Shown piece by piece: positions 7,398 to 16,622 of a DNA stretch of 64,000 nucleotides. Source of the stretch: Paracnuella aquatica (GTDB lineage: Bacteria; Bacteroidota; Bacteroidia; Chitinophagales; Chitinophagaceae); the NCBI RefSeq assembly GCF_003332885.2, contig NZ_QOWJ01000016.1:62001-126000 (forward strand), written 5' to 3'. Under the pieces are notes generated by a model that was given only the letters and a program-made list of their open reading frames with translations, did not search any database and was not told the DNA's origin. Every line of letters begins with the position of its first letter. The stretch's first letter is position 1. A program made the position numbers and the translations under genes.

Positions 7398-9800
7398 TTA
7401 CTGTCCTACCCTGTTCTGTTCTTCCTGCGCACCGCCGCTGCGGCGGCTTTGTTGCACGTTCTCGCCTTTGCTAAACCGGTAAGTAAACGTGAGGCCCACG
7501 CGGCGGTTGTCCCATAGGTTGTTTACCTGCATGTCGATGTTATCGTGGTTAATCAGCACTTTTACTTTTTGAATGCGGAACGGATCAATCACACTCAGCT
7601 TGATGCTGCCTTTGTTCTTTAGTATTTGTTTGCTGGCGCCAAACGAAACCACGTACACCGGCTGAATAACAAACATGCTGGTGGCTAACGATTTGCTTTG
7701 GTAAAAACCACTCACTTCGGCACCCCAGGTGTTGGCAAAACGAAACTGCTGGTTGGCGTTGAACGAAAAAGTAGTGATGTCGGTTTGCAGCGATACGTTG
7801 TTCACCAAACCCTTGTACAGGCTGTTGTACACGTTGCCATACAGGCTGGTGGTCCACCACTTGGTAAGCGGTGCATTATAGCTTACGGCAGCGCCAATGT
7901 TGCGGCGTGTGGCCACGTTTTCCTTGGTCTGGAACGTAACTTTTGTAACATCGTTTTGCTTTAAAATATCGTTGATGATATCGGTGGTGTAGGTATAGTT
8001 CAGCGTTGTATTGAGCTTGCTTTTATATACATGGCTCAACTCAATATTGTGGGTAAACTGTGGCGTAAGGTAAGGGTTGCCCTGGTTAAAAGTATAGAGG
8101 TCCAAAAAGCGCTGGAATGGGTTCAAGTCGGCATAGTTGGGGCGCTCCACGCGGCGGCCGTAGTTGAGGCCAAATGAGTTTTGTTCGTTCATTGCATATG
8201 AAATATACGCCGTGGGAAACAACTGGAAATAGCTGCGCGAAATGCTTTTTTTCAACAGCTTTTGCGTGCCTTTGTTGGCGGTGTGTTCGCCGCGGAGGCC
8301 TGCCTGGAAACCCCATTTTTTTAACTGTGTGCTGAAGTTTACATAACCGGCACTGATCTGTTCGCGGAATGCAAAATGATCTTTACGTACATCATCCACC
8401 CACTTGCCCGAGCCAGCCTCGTAGGTTTCGTATGGTGCGTTGTTATCGGTGTTAACGGTGCTCGATTTAAGGCCTGCTTCCAGCTTGGTTTCCTTGCTCA
8501 GCGGGTGCACATAATCAACCTTGGCGCTGTAGATAGAAATATTGGAAGGCAGGTTGCCGCGCAGCAGGTACACCGCTTCGGGCTTGTTGGGGTACTGTGA
8601 GCGGTTGTCTACCATCAGGTCGAGTTTGGAAACATAACTAATGTAGTCCAGGTCGGCAGTGATTTCGCGGCCGGCACTGTTCAGCACCCGCCGAAAGTTG
8701 CCGTTCAGGGTCAGGTTGTTCCAGGTGCTATTGTCCCAGCCCAGCGCCGTAATGCTCGAGTCGGTTGCGTTGCTGCCCAGTTGAAACAGGCGGCCGTCGC
8801 TGGTATTAAATCCTTCGTTTTTGTTGATGCGGCCACCGGCTACAAAACCAACCGTGGTGTTTTTATCAACCGAATAATCGATACCTACCCGTGCATTGTA
8901 GTTGTGGCTGGTATTTTTATCAAAACCAATCTGGTCGAACACTGAAGTGCCACCGGCGCCATGAAACCGGCGCACCAAGGATTGTGTGTTCACACCCTGC
9001 CACAGCGAGTAGCCACCGTTGGTAAATACATTTATTTTCCCCTTGCGGTAATTAAAGCCAAACGAGTTGGGTGCTTTGGGATAATCGCCCTGCACATAAC
9101 TGAGGCTGATGTTGCCGTTGAAACCGGTTTGCTTGTTCTTTTTGGTACGCAGGTTAATAACGCCGGCGTTGCCTGCCGCGTCGTATTTAGCCGAAGGCTG
9201 CGTCATGATCTCTACCTGCTCCAGTTGGCTGGCGGGCATGCTGCGCAGCAGGTTGGCCAGCTCCTGTGCACTGAGGTATGTTTGCTTGCCATCCATCAGC
9301 ACAACCACGCCCTGCTTGCCTTTGAGGCTGATGTTGCCATCGCGGTCCACCGAAATGCCCGGCGACTTCTCGAGCAGCTCCAGTGCATTGGCGCCGGCGT
9401 TGGTGGGCGATGCATCTACGTTCACCACCATTTTATCCAGCTTTGTTTCCACCATGGGTTTGCGTGCCTGCACGGTTACCCCGCTCATGGCGGCAGCAAC
9501 GGCTTCCAGCCGCAGCACAGCTGCCTTGCCCATTTCGGCCGCTACATAGGCCGGTGCAAAACCCACCGAAGTGGCCATGATGAGGTACTTGCCTGCCGGC
9601 ATTGCGGCAAATTCGAAACGGCCTTCCTTATCGGTTACCGAAAGCTTTACCAGCGACGAGTCGGTGGCCTGCAGCAGCGACACCGATGCTGCGGGTAACG
9701 GGTTGCCAGCGCCATGCACCGTGCCGGTAATATGCAACTTTTCCTGGGCCAGGACGGCAGTGGTAAAAAGTATGGCAATAAGGGTGAGCACATTTTTCAT
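7398..9800 (-). CDS. TonB-dependent outer-membrane receptor-like protein (beta-barrel family 3)
   Basis: An 800-residue outer-membrane protein. The start at 9800 gives a signal peptide (MKNVLTLIAILFTTAVLAQ). It is followed by a carboxypeptidase-regulatory-like beta-sandwich (about 22-105, TGTVHGAGNPLPAASV...), a TonB plug (about 115-225, with LLEKSPGISVDRDGNISLKG and MDGKQTYLSAQEL) and a long 22-strand-type barrel, as in the OMP_b-brl_3 group. It likely imports or binds an oligopeptide, siderophore or other ligand using TonB energy; the ligand is unknown. No SusD partner is adjacent. The frame stays open upstream to 10520, but that part overlaps the rmuC gene antisense and lacks coding character. 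Confidence 0.88.
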   Translation of the reverse strand: MKNVLTLIAILFTTAVLAQEKLHITGTVHGAGNPLPAASVSLLQATDSSLVKLSVTDKEGRFEFAAMPAGKYLIMATSVGFAPAYVAAEMGKAAVLRLEAVAAAMSGVTVQARKPMVETKLDKMVVNVDASPTNAGANALELLEKSPGISVDRDGNISLKGKQGVVVLMDGKQTYLSAQELANLLRSMPASQLEQVEIMTQPSAKYDAAGNAGVINLRTKKNKQTGFNGNISLSYVQGDYPKAPNSFGFNYRKGKINVFTNGGYSLWQGVNTQSLVRRFHGAGGTSVFDQIGFDKNTSHNYNARVGIDYSVDKNTTVGFVAGGRINKNEGFNTSDGRLFQLGSNATDSSITALGWDNSTWNNLTLNGNFRRVLNSAGREITADLDYISYVSKLDLMVDNRSQYPNKPEAVYLLRGNLPSNISIYSAKVDYVHPLSKETKLEAGLKSSTVNTDNNAPYETYEAGSGKWVDDVRKDHFAFREQISAGYVNFSTQLKKWGFQAGLRGEHTANKGTQKLLKKSISRSYFQLFPTAYISYAMNEQNSFGLNYGRRVERPNYADLNPFQRFLDLYTFNQGNPYLTPQFTHNIELSHVYKSKLNTTLNYTYTTDIINDILKQNDVTKVTFQTKENVATRRNIGAAVSYNAPLTKWWTTSLYGNVYNSLYKGLVNNVSLQTDITTFSFNANQQFRFANTWGAEVSGFYQSKSLATSMFVIQPVYVVSFGASKQILKNKGSIKLSVIDPFRIQKVKVLINHDNIDMQVNNLWDNRRVGLTFTYRFSKGENVQQSRRSGGAQEEQNRVGQ

Positions 9801-10050
9801 GGCGTAAATGTGGCAACTATAGCGGCGCCACAAATGCGGAAAAGGATGAACAGCCCCTTTGGCATGATAAAGGCCGGATTTTGGTTTAGGAACCACCATT
9901 TGCGCGGCGGTGATGCACCCTGTTTTTTTGTTTGTGGTAAAATAAGCCGCGGCAGTATGCTGTTTGCTCCGCGGCGCAACAAAAAGGGGATGCAGCCGTT
10001 TGGATGAGCATGCGTATTTTGCAAAAAATATTAGCAAAAACATCCCGCTT

Positions 10051-11649
10051 ATGGACCCGCTGCTGCTCTTGCTTTGTGTTTTGGTTTCGCTGGCCATTGT
10101 GCTGATCATTGTTTTCCGGCCCCGGCAAAATGGCGGCGTTGAATCGCTCAATGCCCGCTTCGACGCACTGTCGGACCGGCTGGACAAGCTTACCCAATCG
10201 CTACATACCGACCTGCGCGATAACCGTGCAGAAATGGCTGCCGCTGCCCGCGACACCCGTACCGAGCTGGCGGCTTCCATACAAGGGCTGCGCACCGAAC
10301 TGACCCACACGCTGGGCCTCATTACCGAAGGCAACCGCACGGCCATGGCAGGCATCCACGCCACGCTGGAAGAACAAATTGACCTGCTGCTGGACCGCAT
10401 TGCAGAAACGGGCCGCCACAGCCGCACCGAGCTGGCACAAAGCCTGCGCCTGTTTGGCACCGAGCAAAACGCCCGGCTCGAAACTTTTACCACCAGCCAG
10501 CAGGAAGGCGCAGACCGCACCCTTTTTCAGCTGGAGCGCATGGCGCAAAAAGTAGAGGAAAAACTGACCGCCGTAAACGAGCAGGCCCGCGCCGATGCCC
10601 ACCTGATGCGGCAAACTTTGGAAACATCGTTTAAAGGGTTCAACCAAACATTTACCGACGGCGTAGACCGGATGAATAACCTGCAACGCGAAAAGTTTGA
10701 GCACCTGCAACGCGAACAGCAAGAGCTGGTGCAGCATACTGCCCAAAAGCTGGAACACATCCGCGAAACGGTAGAAGAAAAGCTGCAGAAAACCCTGCAT
10801 GAACGGCTGGGTCATTCGTTTGAGCAAGTGGGCCGCCAACTGGAAAGTGTGCAAAAAGGCCTCGGTGAAATGCAGCACTTGGCGCAGGATGTGGGTGGAT
10901 TGAAAAAGGTATTGAGCAATGTGAAAATGCGTGGCGGCTTTGGCGAGGTGCAGCTGGAAATGCTGCTGGAAAACATCCTGGCGCCGGAGCAATACGCCGC
11001 CAACGTGGCCACCAAACCGGGCAGTGCAGAGCGGGTGGAATTTGCCATTCGTTTTCCGAACAAGGACGGCGACCGCAACTATGTGTGGCTGCCTATTGAT
11101 GCCAAGTTTCCGAAAGATGCCTATGAGCAACTGCAGGATGCCTATGACGTTGGCGATCATGCGCAGATTGAAGCAGCGCAAAAAGCGCTGGAAAACGTGA
11201 TCAAAAAAATGGCCAAAGACATTTGCGAAAAATACATCGACACGCCCAACACCACCAACTTCGGCATCTTATTTCTGCCTTTTGAAGGCCTGTTTGCCGA
11301 GGTGGTGCGCAAGGCCAGCCTGCTGGAAGAAGTGCAGCGCACCTGCAATGTGGTAATTACCGGGCCTACCACGCTGGCAGTGATTTTAAACTCGTTGCAA
11401 ATGGGCTTTAGAACGCTGGCCATTCAAAAACGCAGCGGCGAAGTGTGGACGGTACTGGCCGGTGTAAAAAAGGAATTTGAACAGTTTGGCGGCCTGCTGG
11501 AAAAAGCACAAACCAATATTCAGCGCGGCCTCAACGACCTTGAAGGTGTGGTGGGTGTTCGTACCCGCGCCATCCAGCGCAAGCTACGCGGCGTGGAAGT
11601 GCTGCCAGATGCTGCAGAGGGATTGGGACTAGAGGAAGGCACAGAGTAG
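10051..11649 (+). CDS. rmuC: DNA recombination protein RmuC
   Basis: A 532-residue RmuC-family protein, thought to limit inversions or act on aberrant DNA structures. The start at 10051 gives an N-terminal membrane anchor (MDPLLLLLCVLVSLAIVLII), followed by a very long coiled coil rich in Glu, Gln and Arg (about 30-285), then the conserved RmuC nuclease-like domain (about 290-490) with MRGGFGEVQLEMLLE, LPIDAKFPKDAYEQL and FGILFLPFEGLFAEV. These motifs are strongly diagnostic. It is transcribed divergently from the TonB receptor across a 250-bp spacer with no clear promoter box. Confidence 0.93.
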   Translation: MDPLLLLLCVLVSLAIVLIIVFRPRQNGGVESLNARFDALSDRLDKLTQSLHTDLRDNRAEMAAAARDTRTELAASIQGLRTELTHTLGLITEGNRTAMAGIHATLEEQIDLLLDRIAETGRHSRTELAQSLRLFGTEQNARLETFTTSQQEGADRTLFQLERMAQKVEEKLTAVNEQARADAHLMRQTLETSFKGFNQTFTDGVDRMNNLQREKFEHLQREQQELVQHTAQKLEHIRETVEEKLQKTLHERLGHSFEQVGRQLESVQKGLGEMQHLAQDVGGLKKVLSNVKMRGGFGEVQLEMLLENILAPEQYAANVATKPGSAERVEFAIRFPNKDGDRNYVWLPIDAKFPKDAYEQLQDAYDVGDHAQIEAAQKALENVIKKMAKDICEKYIDTPNTTNFGILFLPFEGLFAEVVRKASLLEEVQRTCNVVITGPTTLAVILNSLQMGFRTLAIQKRSGEVWTVLAGVKKEFEQFGGLLEKAQTNIQRGLNDLEGVVGVRTRAIQRKLRGVEVLPDAAEGLGLEEGTE

Positions 11650-11668
11650 GTTGTTGTTTTTTTTATGG

Positions 11669-11699
11669 AAAAGCCTTGTGATGCGGGGCTTTTGGTTTT
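11669..11699 (+). terminator. Probable terminator after rmuC
   Basis: AAAAGCC (11669-11675) pairs with GGCTTTT (11687-11693), followed by a T-rich stretch, 20 bases after the rmuC stop. The rest of the spacer to 11890 shows no feature. Confidence 0.65.
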
Positions 11700-11892
11700 T
11701 TACCTTGAATGTTTGATTGGCAATAGGCTTCGACATCAAGAATGGAACCATTTTACCACAGTTCCATTTACTTAAATGATATACTCCGTGCAGCGTCATA
11801 ACTAAACTTGCCCATCGAATGCCTAAAGAAAACTTTAAGACAAAGCGAACAAGTTCACAGAAATGGCTGGCCGGTCTTATGTGATGTTTGGT

Positions 11893-11900
11893 TAAATTTG
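11893..11900 (+). promoter_or_regulatory. Bacteroidota minus-7 box (TAAATTTG) for vapBC
   Basis: TAAATTTG matches the phylum consensus TAnnTTTG exactly and lies 19 bases before the GTG start of the antitoxin. No good minus-33 TTG is placed at the ideal distance. Confidence 0.5.
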
Positions 11901-11918
11901 AAATGATAACTTTTTGCC

Positions 11919-12125
11919 GTGGATAATCTAACCTTATACAACAAGCTATCCGCTTTGCCTGATCATTTAAAGTCAGAGGTTGGTGATTTTATCGACTTTC
12001 TCGCATTAAAATCAAAGCAACAGGCGCAAAAGCCCACACCGGTTTTTGGCAGTGCCAAGGGCCTTATTATCATGCACCCAGACTTTGATGAACCACTTGA
12101 TGATTTCAAAGAGTACACCACCTGA
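11919..12125 (+). CDS. Antitoxin, DUF2281 / VapB-like
   Basis: A 68-residue antitoxin of a type II VapBC pair. It starts with GTG (MDNLTLYNKLSALPDHLKSEV). The N-terminal half matches the DUF2281 pattern (LPDHLKSEVGDFIDFL), which forms the DNA-binding/dimer part; the C-terminal tail (FGSAKGLIIMHPDFDEPLDDFKEY) is the typical toxin-wrapping peptide of PIN antitoxins. Its TGA overlaps the toxin ATG by one base (TGATG), so the two are translationally coupled. Autoregulation of the upstream promoter is expected for this class but not shown here. Codon use is AT-richer than the neighbours, suggesting transfer. Confidence 0.85.
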   Translation: MDNLTLYNKLSALPDHLKSEVGDFIDFLALKSKQQAQKPTPVFGSAKGLIIMHPDFDEPLDDFKEYTT

Positions 12126-12511
12126 TGCAGCGGAATCTTTTAGACACTCATACCATACTTTGGTTTCTTGCTGGGAGTGAACTTATTTCTCCAAATGCCA
12201 AAACGAAAATCGAGGCAGCAGGCACAACCAATTTTATAAGCATTGCAAGCTTGTGGGAAATGGCGATAAAGATTAGCCTGGGCAAGCTTGAATTACGTAC
12301 TTCATTGCATCACATCCATGGTCAAATTGCTGCCAACGGATTTGAACTATTGCCAATCACTTTAGAAGATACGCTTCTTATATCCACGCTGCCTTTTCAC
12401 CACCGCGATCCATTTGACCGGATCATCATTGCACAAGCAATTAATGGTGGAATGACCCTTATTACAAAAGACCAACATTTTACGGCTTACGAGGTCGAGC
12501 ATTTGTGGTAA
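12125..12511 (+). CDS. vapC: VapC-type PIN-domain toxin ribonuclease
   Basis: A 128-residue PIN-domain endoribonuclease; relatives cleave tRNA or rRNA and arrest growth until neutralised by the antitoxin encoded just upstream. All four acidic metal ligands are visible: Asp7 (NLLDTHTILW), Glu45 (ASLWEMAIK), Asp98 (HHRDPFDRIIIAQA) and Asp116 (LITKDQHF). The length is standard for the family. The one-base overlap with the antitoxin makes this a complete and probably working module. The RNA target is unknown. Confidence 0.92.
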   Translation: MQRNLLDTHTILWFLAGSELISPNAKTKIEAAGTTNFISIASLWEMAIKISLGKLELRTSLHHIHGQIAANGFELLPITLEDTLLISTLPFHHRDPFDRIIIAQAINGGMTLITKDQHFTAYEVEHLW

Positions 12512-12543
12512 AATGGTTCATAGAAAATTCCTTGTTCCATTCC

Positions 12544-13071
12544 TCACCGCTCATTCATCCGAAACCTTTTCTCAATCACTTTTAATTGGTCTTCATTCAG
12601 CGAAGATGTTCTGCGCAGCACACTGATGAAATAAGCCACTTCCACTTCATTAGCAGGGCAGCCGCTGTTGCTTCCGGGTTTGTACTGCGAGTTGGCCAAT
12701 ACTTTTCCATTTTTATCCATCACCAACCAATAAGGAATGCCTTGGTCATCACCCCCGCCGTTTCGTTGCAGCAGCTCTAATGCGCCGGGATTTTCCAATG
12801 CTTTTTTATCCTTCGATTCGTACACCGTGAGGTGCGTGGTTACATAGTTTTTATCGATCAGGGGCTTAACGGCTTTGTCTTGCAACGATGTGTCCATTGC
12901 GTGGCACCAGCCGCACCAGGATGCATGAAAAATCAGCAGCACATTTTTGCTTTCTTGTGCGGCCTGCGCATACACCGGCTGCAGCACTTCTGCAGCTGAA
13001 GGTGTTTTGCCTTGCGCATGGGCGCAAATAAGCGCCATCAGAAAGCTGCAAACAATCAGGGTCTTTTTCAT
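12544..13071 (-). CDS. Secreted thioredoxin-family protein (CGWC)
   Basis: A 175-residue periplasmic thioredoxin-like protein. Signal peptide MKKTLIVCSFLMALICAHAQ, then a thioredoxin fold with FHASWCGWCHAMD placing the redox pair at Cys53 and Cys56, and a cis-proline region in DQGIPYWLVMDKNGK. It resembles the Thioredoxin_7/DUF255-like group, which reduce or isomerise disulfides or guard against oxidation in the envelope. Its partner is unknown. It is convergent with vapC, with 32 bases between the stops. Confidence 0.9.
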   Translation of the reverse strand: MKKTLIVCSFLMALICAHAQGKTPSAAEVLQPVYAQAAQESKNVLLIFHASWCGWCHAMDTSLQDKAVKPLIDKNYVTTHLTVYESKDKKALENPGALELLQRNGGGDDQGIPYWLVMDKNGKVLANSQYKPGSNSGCPANEVEVAYFISVLRRTSSLNEDQLKVIEKRFRMNER

Positions 13072-13253
13072 GCAATAGTTTTAATGAAGCTACTTATATT
13101 TTTATCCAAAACATAGGCAGGTTGTGGTTTTAGCAATGTAAAAACTGTAAGGCATCCCGCAGTTTTTCCTTTTGCAATTATTACCTTGAATAACGTGACA
13201 CTGTTTCGATCATGCAGAAATCTGGTGCAGCAGCACACTTTAAAACCATCCAC

Positions 13254-13643
13254 ATGAACGCCAAGCCACCGCGCTTCAACTACGCCGACTTTGAGCCCCT
13301 GCGCGATATTGCACTCCGCTTTCCCGGCACAGAAGAAAGCACATCACACGAAGGCACACCATCCATTAAAGTGCGGGGCAAGCTGATGTGCCGGCTCCAC
13401 GATAGTGGCGCATTCTTTTCCATCCGGCTCACGTTTGATCTCAGGGATCAATACATCGACAGCCACCCCGAAATTTTTCACCTGCCCGAACATTTCAAGC
13501 CTTATCCATACATAGCCATGTGGCTTGAGGGATACAATAAAAAGCTGCTGCAGGAAATACTGGAAGCCAGTTGGCGTGTGCTGGCATCAAAGAAACAGAT
13601 TGCAGCATGGGAAGCAGGCAGTTTTAATTGCGGCAAAACGTAG
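13254..13643 (+). CDS. MmcQ/YjbR family protein
   Basis: A 129-residue protein of the MmcQ/YjbR (CyaY-like fold) family, often annotated as DNA-binding though the activity is poorly known. Seen: FEPLRDIALRFPGTEESTSH, GTPSIKVRGKLMCRLHDSG and a C-terminal SWRVLASKKQIAAW helix, all standard family positions. The ATG at 13254 is preferred over an upstream in-frame ATG at 13212, which would add 14 unconserved residues. It stands alone between a thioredoxin gene and the methyltransferase. Confidence 0.85.
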   Translation: MNAKPPRFNYADFEPLRDIALRFPGTEESTSHEGTPSIKVRGKLMCRLHDSGAFFSIRLTFDLRDQYIDSHPEIFHLPEHFKPYPYIAMWLEGYNKKLLQEILEASWRVLASKKQIAAWEAGSFNCGKT

Positions 13644-13726
13644 CTATATTATGCATTAACGGGCACGGATAATGACTTCCGCATCATGACGATGCCTTTA
13701 TCCGGTGCACTTAAAAAACCATAACC

Positions 13727-14680
13727 ATGGCCATCCATAAAACAGCACTACCCCATGTATCAAACGAGTTGTTTTTAACCGACGGCGGACTGGAAACAAC
13801 ACTGGTATTTATTGAGGGCTACGAGTTTCCTTGTTTTGCTGCCTTCGATCTTTTGAAAAACGAACAAGGATACAGGGCCATCAAAGATTATTACAAACGT
13901 TACCTGAACATCGCCAAAAGCTTTAAAACAGGATTTATTCTGGAAAGCCCTACATGGCGTGCCAACCCCGATTGGATGGCTAAAATTGGTTATCCGCCCA
14001 ATGCATTGGTGGATGTAAATGAGCAAGCAGTGCAGCTCCTCTTTTCGCTAAAAAATGAAGTGCATAACGATGTACCCCATGTTCTGATCAGCGGCTGTAT
14101 CGGGCCACGCGGCGATGGTTACATCCCAACCCAAATAATGACCGCTGAAGAAGCTGCACAATACCACGCCGGCCAAATAGCGGTGCTGAGCAAAACCGGG
14201 GTTGATATGATTTCGGCAATTACAATGAACTATGCAGCAGAAGCCATTGGCATTGTCAATGCAGCAAGCGCTGTTAGCCTCCCGGCAGTGATTTCGTTTA
14301 CGCTAGAAACGGACGGAACGCTTCCCGAGGGAATTAGTTTACCAGAAGCCATTGAATTGGTCGACAATAGTACATTAGAGCCACCAATCTATTATATGAT
14401 CAACTGCGCCCATCCCACACATTTTTCAAAGCAATTAATGCAAAGCAAAGAGCAGGGCTGGATGAGCCGCATCAGAGGGATCCGCGCAAATGCATCTTGT
14501 AAAAGCCATGCCGAACTGGATGAAGCTACAGAACTGGACAGGGGCAATCCGCATGACCTTGGGAATGAGTATAAAAAACTCAAAGATCTGTTTCCACACC
14601 TAAACGTTTTTGGTGGTTGTTGCGGCACCGATGACGAACATATTTTGGCTATTGCAAAGCAGGTAGCAATGACTTATTAA
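13727..14680 (+). CDS. Homocysteine S-methyltransferase family protein
   Basis: A 317-residue TIM-barrel enzyme of the homocysteine S-methyltransferase family (MHT/BHMT type), which moves a methyl group from a donor such as S-methylmethionine or betaine to homocysteine, giving methionine. The zinc ligands are intact: Cys227 (YMINCAHP) and the pair Cys298-Cys299 (FGGCCGTDDEH). The N-terminal LTDGGLETTLVF and ISGCIGPRGDGY are also typical. No cobalamin domain is present. The donor is not predictable. No methionine gene is adjacent, so its use in the cell is inferred from family only. Confidence 0.9.
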   Translation: MAIHKTALPHVSNELFLTDGGLETTLVFIEGYEFPCFAAFDLLKNEQGYRAIKDYYKRYLNIAKSFKTGFILESPTWRANPDWMAKIGYPPNALVDVNEQAVQLLFSLKNEVHNDVPHVLISGCIGPRGDGYIPTQIMTAEEAAQYHAGQIAVLSKTGVDMISAITMNYAAEAIGIVNAASAVSLPAVISFTLETDGTLPEGISLPEAIELVDNSTLEPPIYYMINCAHPTHFSKQLMQSKEQGWMSRIRGIRANASCKSHAELDEATELDRGNPHDLGNEYKKLKDLFPHLNVFGGCCGTDDEHILAIAKQVAMTY

Positions 14681-14822
14681 CGATACCCAAAGCCGGCTGT
14701 TGTTTTTTTCAAACCCAGCCGAACAATAATTTACCGCATCAATTCTAAGTAAATAAATCGCCCATCCAATAAGCTTGCTGCTTCCCGATAAGAACACTAC
14801 ACCCAATTATAATTCACAAATC

Positions 14823-16019
14823 ATGCGTACTAAAACCCTGCTCTTCCTGCTCTTGTACATTGCTTCACTGGCTGATGTTCGGGCACAAAGCGTGGCCAAA
14901 CTCGACAACAGTAAAATCAGTGTGCAGGCACTGGACCAAAAGATACAGGCACTGATGCAAGCCGGCCATGTGCAAGGATTGGCCGTTGCCGTATTCAACA
15001 ACCGCAAGCCGGTATACACCAAAACTTTTGGCTATAAAAACCTACACACAAAAGCGCCCATTACACCTACTACCAACATATATGGCGCATCGCTCAGCAA
15101 GGCCGTTTTTGCAGTGTTGGTAATGAAACTGGTGGAAGAAGGTGTGCTGGATTTAGATAAACCACTGCAGGCGTATTTGCCCAAACCCATTTACGATTTT
15201 ACACCCACAAAGAAATGGCACGACAACTACAGCGATCTGAAAACGGACACGCTGTATCAAAAAATAACGGCAAGAATGTGCCTCGACCACACCTCCGGAA
15301 TGCCCAACTGGCGCTGGTTTGAGCCCGATCAAAAGTTGCGGATAAAATTTACACCCGGCTCGAAGTATCATTATTCCGGCGAAGGCCTGGTGTACCTGCA
15401 GGTAGTGCTGGAGCACATGCTGGGCAGGCCATTAGAGCAACTGATGCAGGAAAAAATTTTTGCCCCACTGGGCATGACCCGTTCATCGTATACCTGGCAG
15501 CCAGCATTTGAAGCGGACTATTGTATGGGCCATAAAAGCGATGGCGAACTGTATGAAAAAGACAAAGACAACGAACCACGATCTGCTAGCACACTGGAAA
15601 CAACATTGCAGGATTATATACTTTTTACCAGCGCTGTACTTAACAAACGCATACTAAAGCCAGCTACTACACAACAAATGTTTACACCACAAATCAGGCT
15701 ACGATCGGTGCAGCAGTTTGGCCCGTTCAGCCAGGTTGATACTGCTGCAAATGATCACATTGAATTGAGCTATGGGCTGGGTTGGGGACTGCTCAAATCG
15801 CCTTACGGCTGGGGCGCATTCAAGGAAGGTCATGGCGATGGCTTTCAGCATTACTCCATTATTTTTCCAAAAAGCGGAACCGGCATCATTATCATGAGCA
15901 ACAGCGATAACGGGGAAAGTATTTTTAAAGAGTTGCTGGCAACAGCCATCGGTGATACGTTTACACCGTGGCACTGGCAAAACTATATTCCATACAATCA
16001 ACGGCAGGAGGCGCAGTAA
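14823..16019 (+). CDS. Second secreted serine hydrolase (beta-lactamase family)
   Basis: A 398-residue protein of the same superfamily as the gene at 1779-3068 but clearly divergent. Signal peptide MRTKTLLFLLLYIASLADVRAQ. Catalytic SxxK is Ser90-Leu-Ser-Lys93 (YGASLSKAV), the tyrosine box is Tyr184-Ser-Gly (YHYSGEGL), and a C-terminal EGHGDGFQHY takes the place of the KTG/HxG box. Probably a periplasmic peptidase or esterase. A start further upstream (14775) would put 16 unsuited residues before the signal peptide. Substrate unknown. Confidence 0.9.
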   Translation: MRTKTLLFLLLYIASLADVRAQSVAKLDNSKISVQALDQKIQALMQAGHVQGLAVAVFNNRKPVYTKTFGYKNLHTKAPITPTTNIYGASLSKAVFAVLVMKLVEEGVLDLDKPLQAYLPKPIYDFTPTKKWHDNYSDLKTDTLYQKITARMCLDHTSGMPNWRWFEPDQKLRIKFTPGSKYHYSGEGLVYLQVVLEHMLGRPLEQLMQEKIFAPLGMTRSSYTWQPAFEADYCMGHKSDGELYEKDKDNEPRSASTLETTLQDYILFTSAVLNKRILKPATTQQMFTPQIRLRSVQQFGPFSQVDTAANDHIELSYGLGWGLLKSPYGWGAFKEGHGDGFQHYSIIFPKSGTGIIIMSNSDNGESIFKELLATAIGDTFTPWHWQNYIPYNQRQEAQ

Positions 16020-16057
16020 TTACGATTGACAATCGAAGTAATTATTGACTCCCACAC

Positions 16058-16498
16058 CTACTTATTGCAATTGTTACAAACCCCATGAATCACCACCTGC
16101 ACATTTTGTGCAACATAGCCTTTTGGTAAATCCATTGCAGGCGACACTACATGATCGAGACAGGTAGTAACATTACAGCTGGCGCAGATAAAATGCACGT
16201 GATCGTCGTGGTGATGGTGCTCGGTACAGTCGCGGCAAAGCGCATAACGCACCATGTTGTCGGCAGTGGGTATGGAGTGTACAATGCCTTTTTCTTCAAA
16301 GGTTTGCAGGGTGCGGTAAATGGTTACACGGTCGAATTTTTCGCCGGCTTTTTTTTCAATATCGCCATGCGCCAATGCATCATGGCTGTTCATAAATAAG
16401 GACAGTATTTTTTTGCGGCTGTCTGTTACGCTCAGGTTTTTGCGCCGCAGCAGGTCGGCTATTTTAGTTTCCTGTATGATGGTTTCTGTAGTGCTCAT
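16058..16498 (-). CDS. Fur-family metal-responsive transcriptional repressor
   Basis: A 146-residue Fur-superfamily regulator: an N-terminal winged helix (residues 1-85, with DRVTIYRTLQTFEEKGIVH as the recognition helix region) and a C-terminal dimerisation/metal domain. Two cysteine pairs (CASC and CNNC) form a structural zinc site, and a His-rich stretch (EHHHHDDHVHF) holds regulatory metal ligands. The first pair plus CRDC gives more cysteines than many Fur proteins have. Whether it senses iron, zinc or peroxide cannot be decided. No recognisable Fur box is seen nearby. Confidence 0.92.
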   Translation of the reverse strand: MSTTETIIQETKIADLLRRKNLSVTDSRKKILSLFMNSHDALAHGDIEKKAGEKFDRVTIYRTLQTFEEKGIVHSIPTADNMVRYALCRDCTEHHHHDDHVHFICASCNVTTCLDHVVSPAMDLPKGYVAQNVQVVIHGVCNNCNK

Positions 16499-16512
16499 GA
16501 TTAATACATGTT

Positions 16513-16622
16513 CAATTTACGATTGCCGATTTACGAATGACGATTGGGCTTAACTCAAAAGGACTTTAATTTCGTGAGACCTCAAATTCGTCAATTCAAA
16601 ATCGTAAATCGTCAATCCCGTC
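16513..16622. repeat. Gene-end inverted iteron region (CGATTTACGA-type words)
   Basis: The spacer between the Fur gene and the SCO gene is made of repeated words such as GATTTACGA and GACGATT in one orientation (16513-16548), followed by their reverse complements (AATCGTAAATCGTCAATC, 16599-16616). It can fold into an imperfect long hairpin. A smaller related word, TTACGATTGACAATCG, lies at 16020-16035. Function unknown; it may end or stabilise transcripts. Confidence 0.55.

Noticed and set aside
9801-10520. Long in-frame N-terminal extension of the TonB receptor on the minus strand
   Set aside because: It runs antisense to rmuC, is Ser/Arg-rich like an antisense shadow, and a clear signal peptide begins at 9800.
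11919-12511. Part of a larger defence island around vapBC
   Set aside because: Neighbours are rmuC and a secreted thioredoxin, both housekeeping; only the two-gene toxin-antitoxin module is present.
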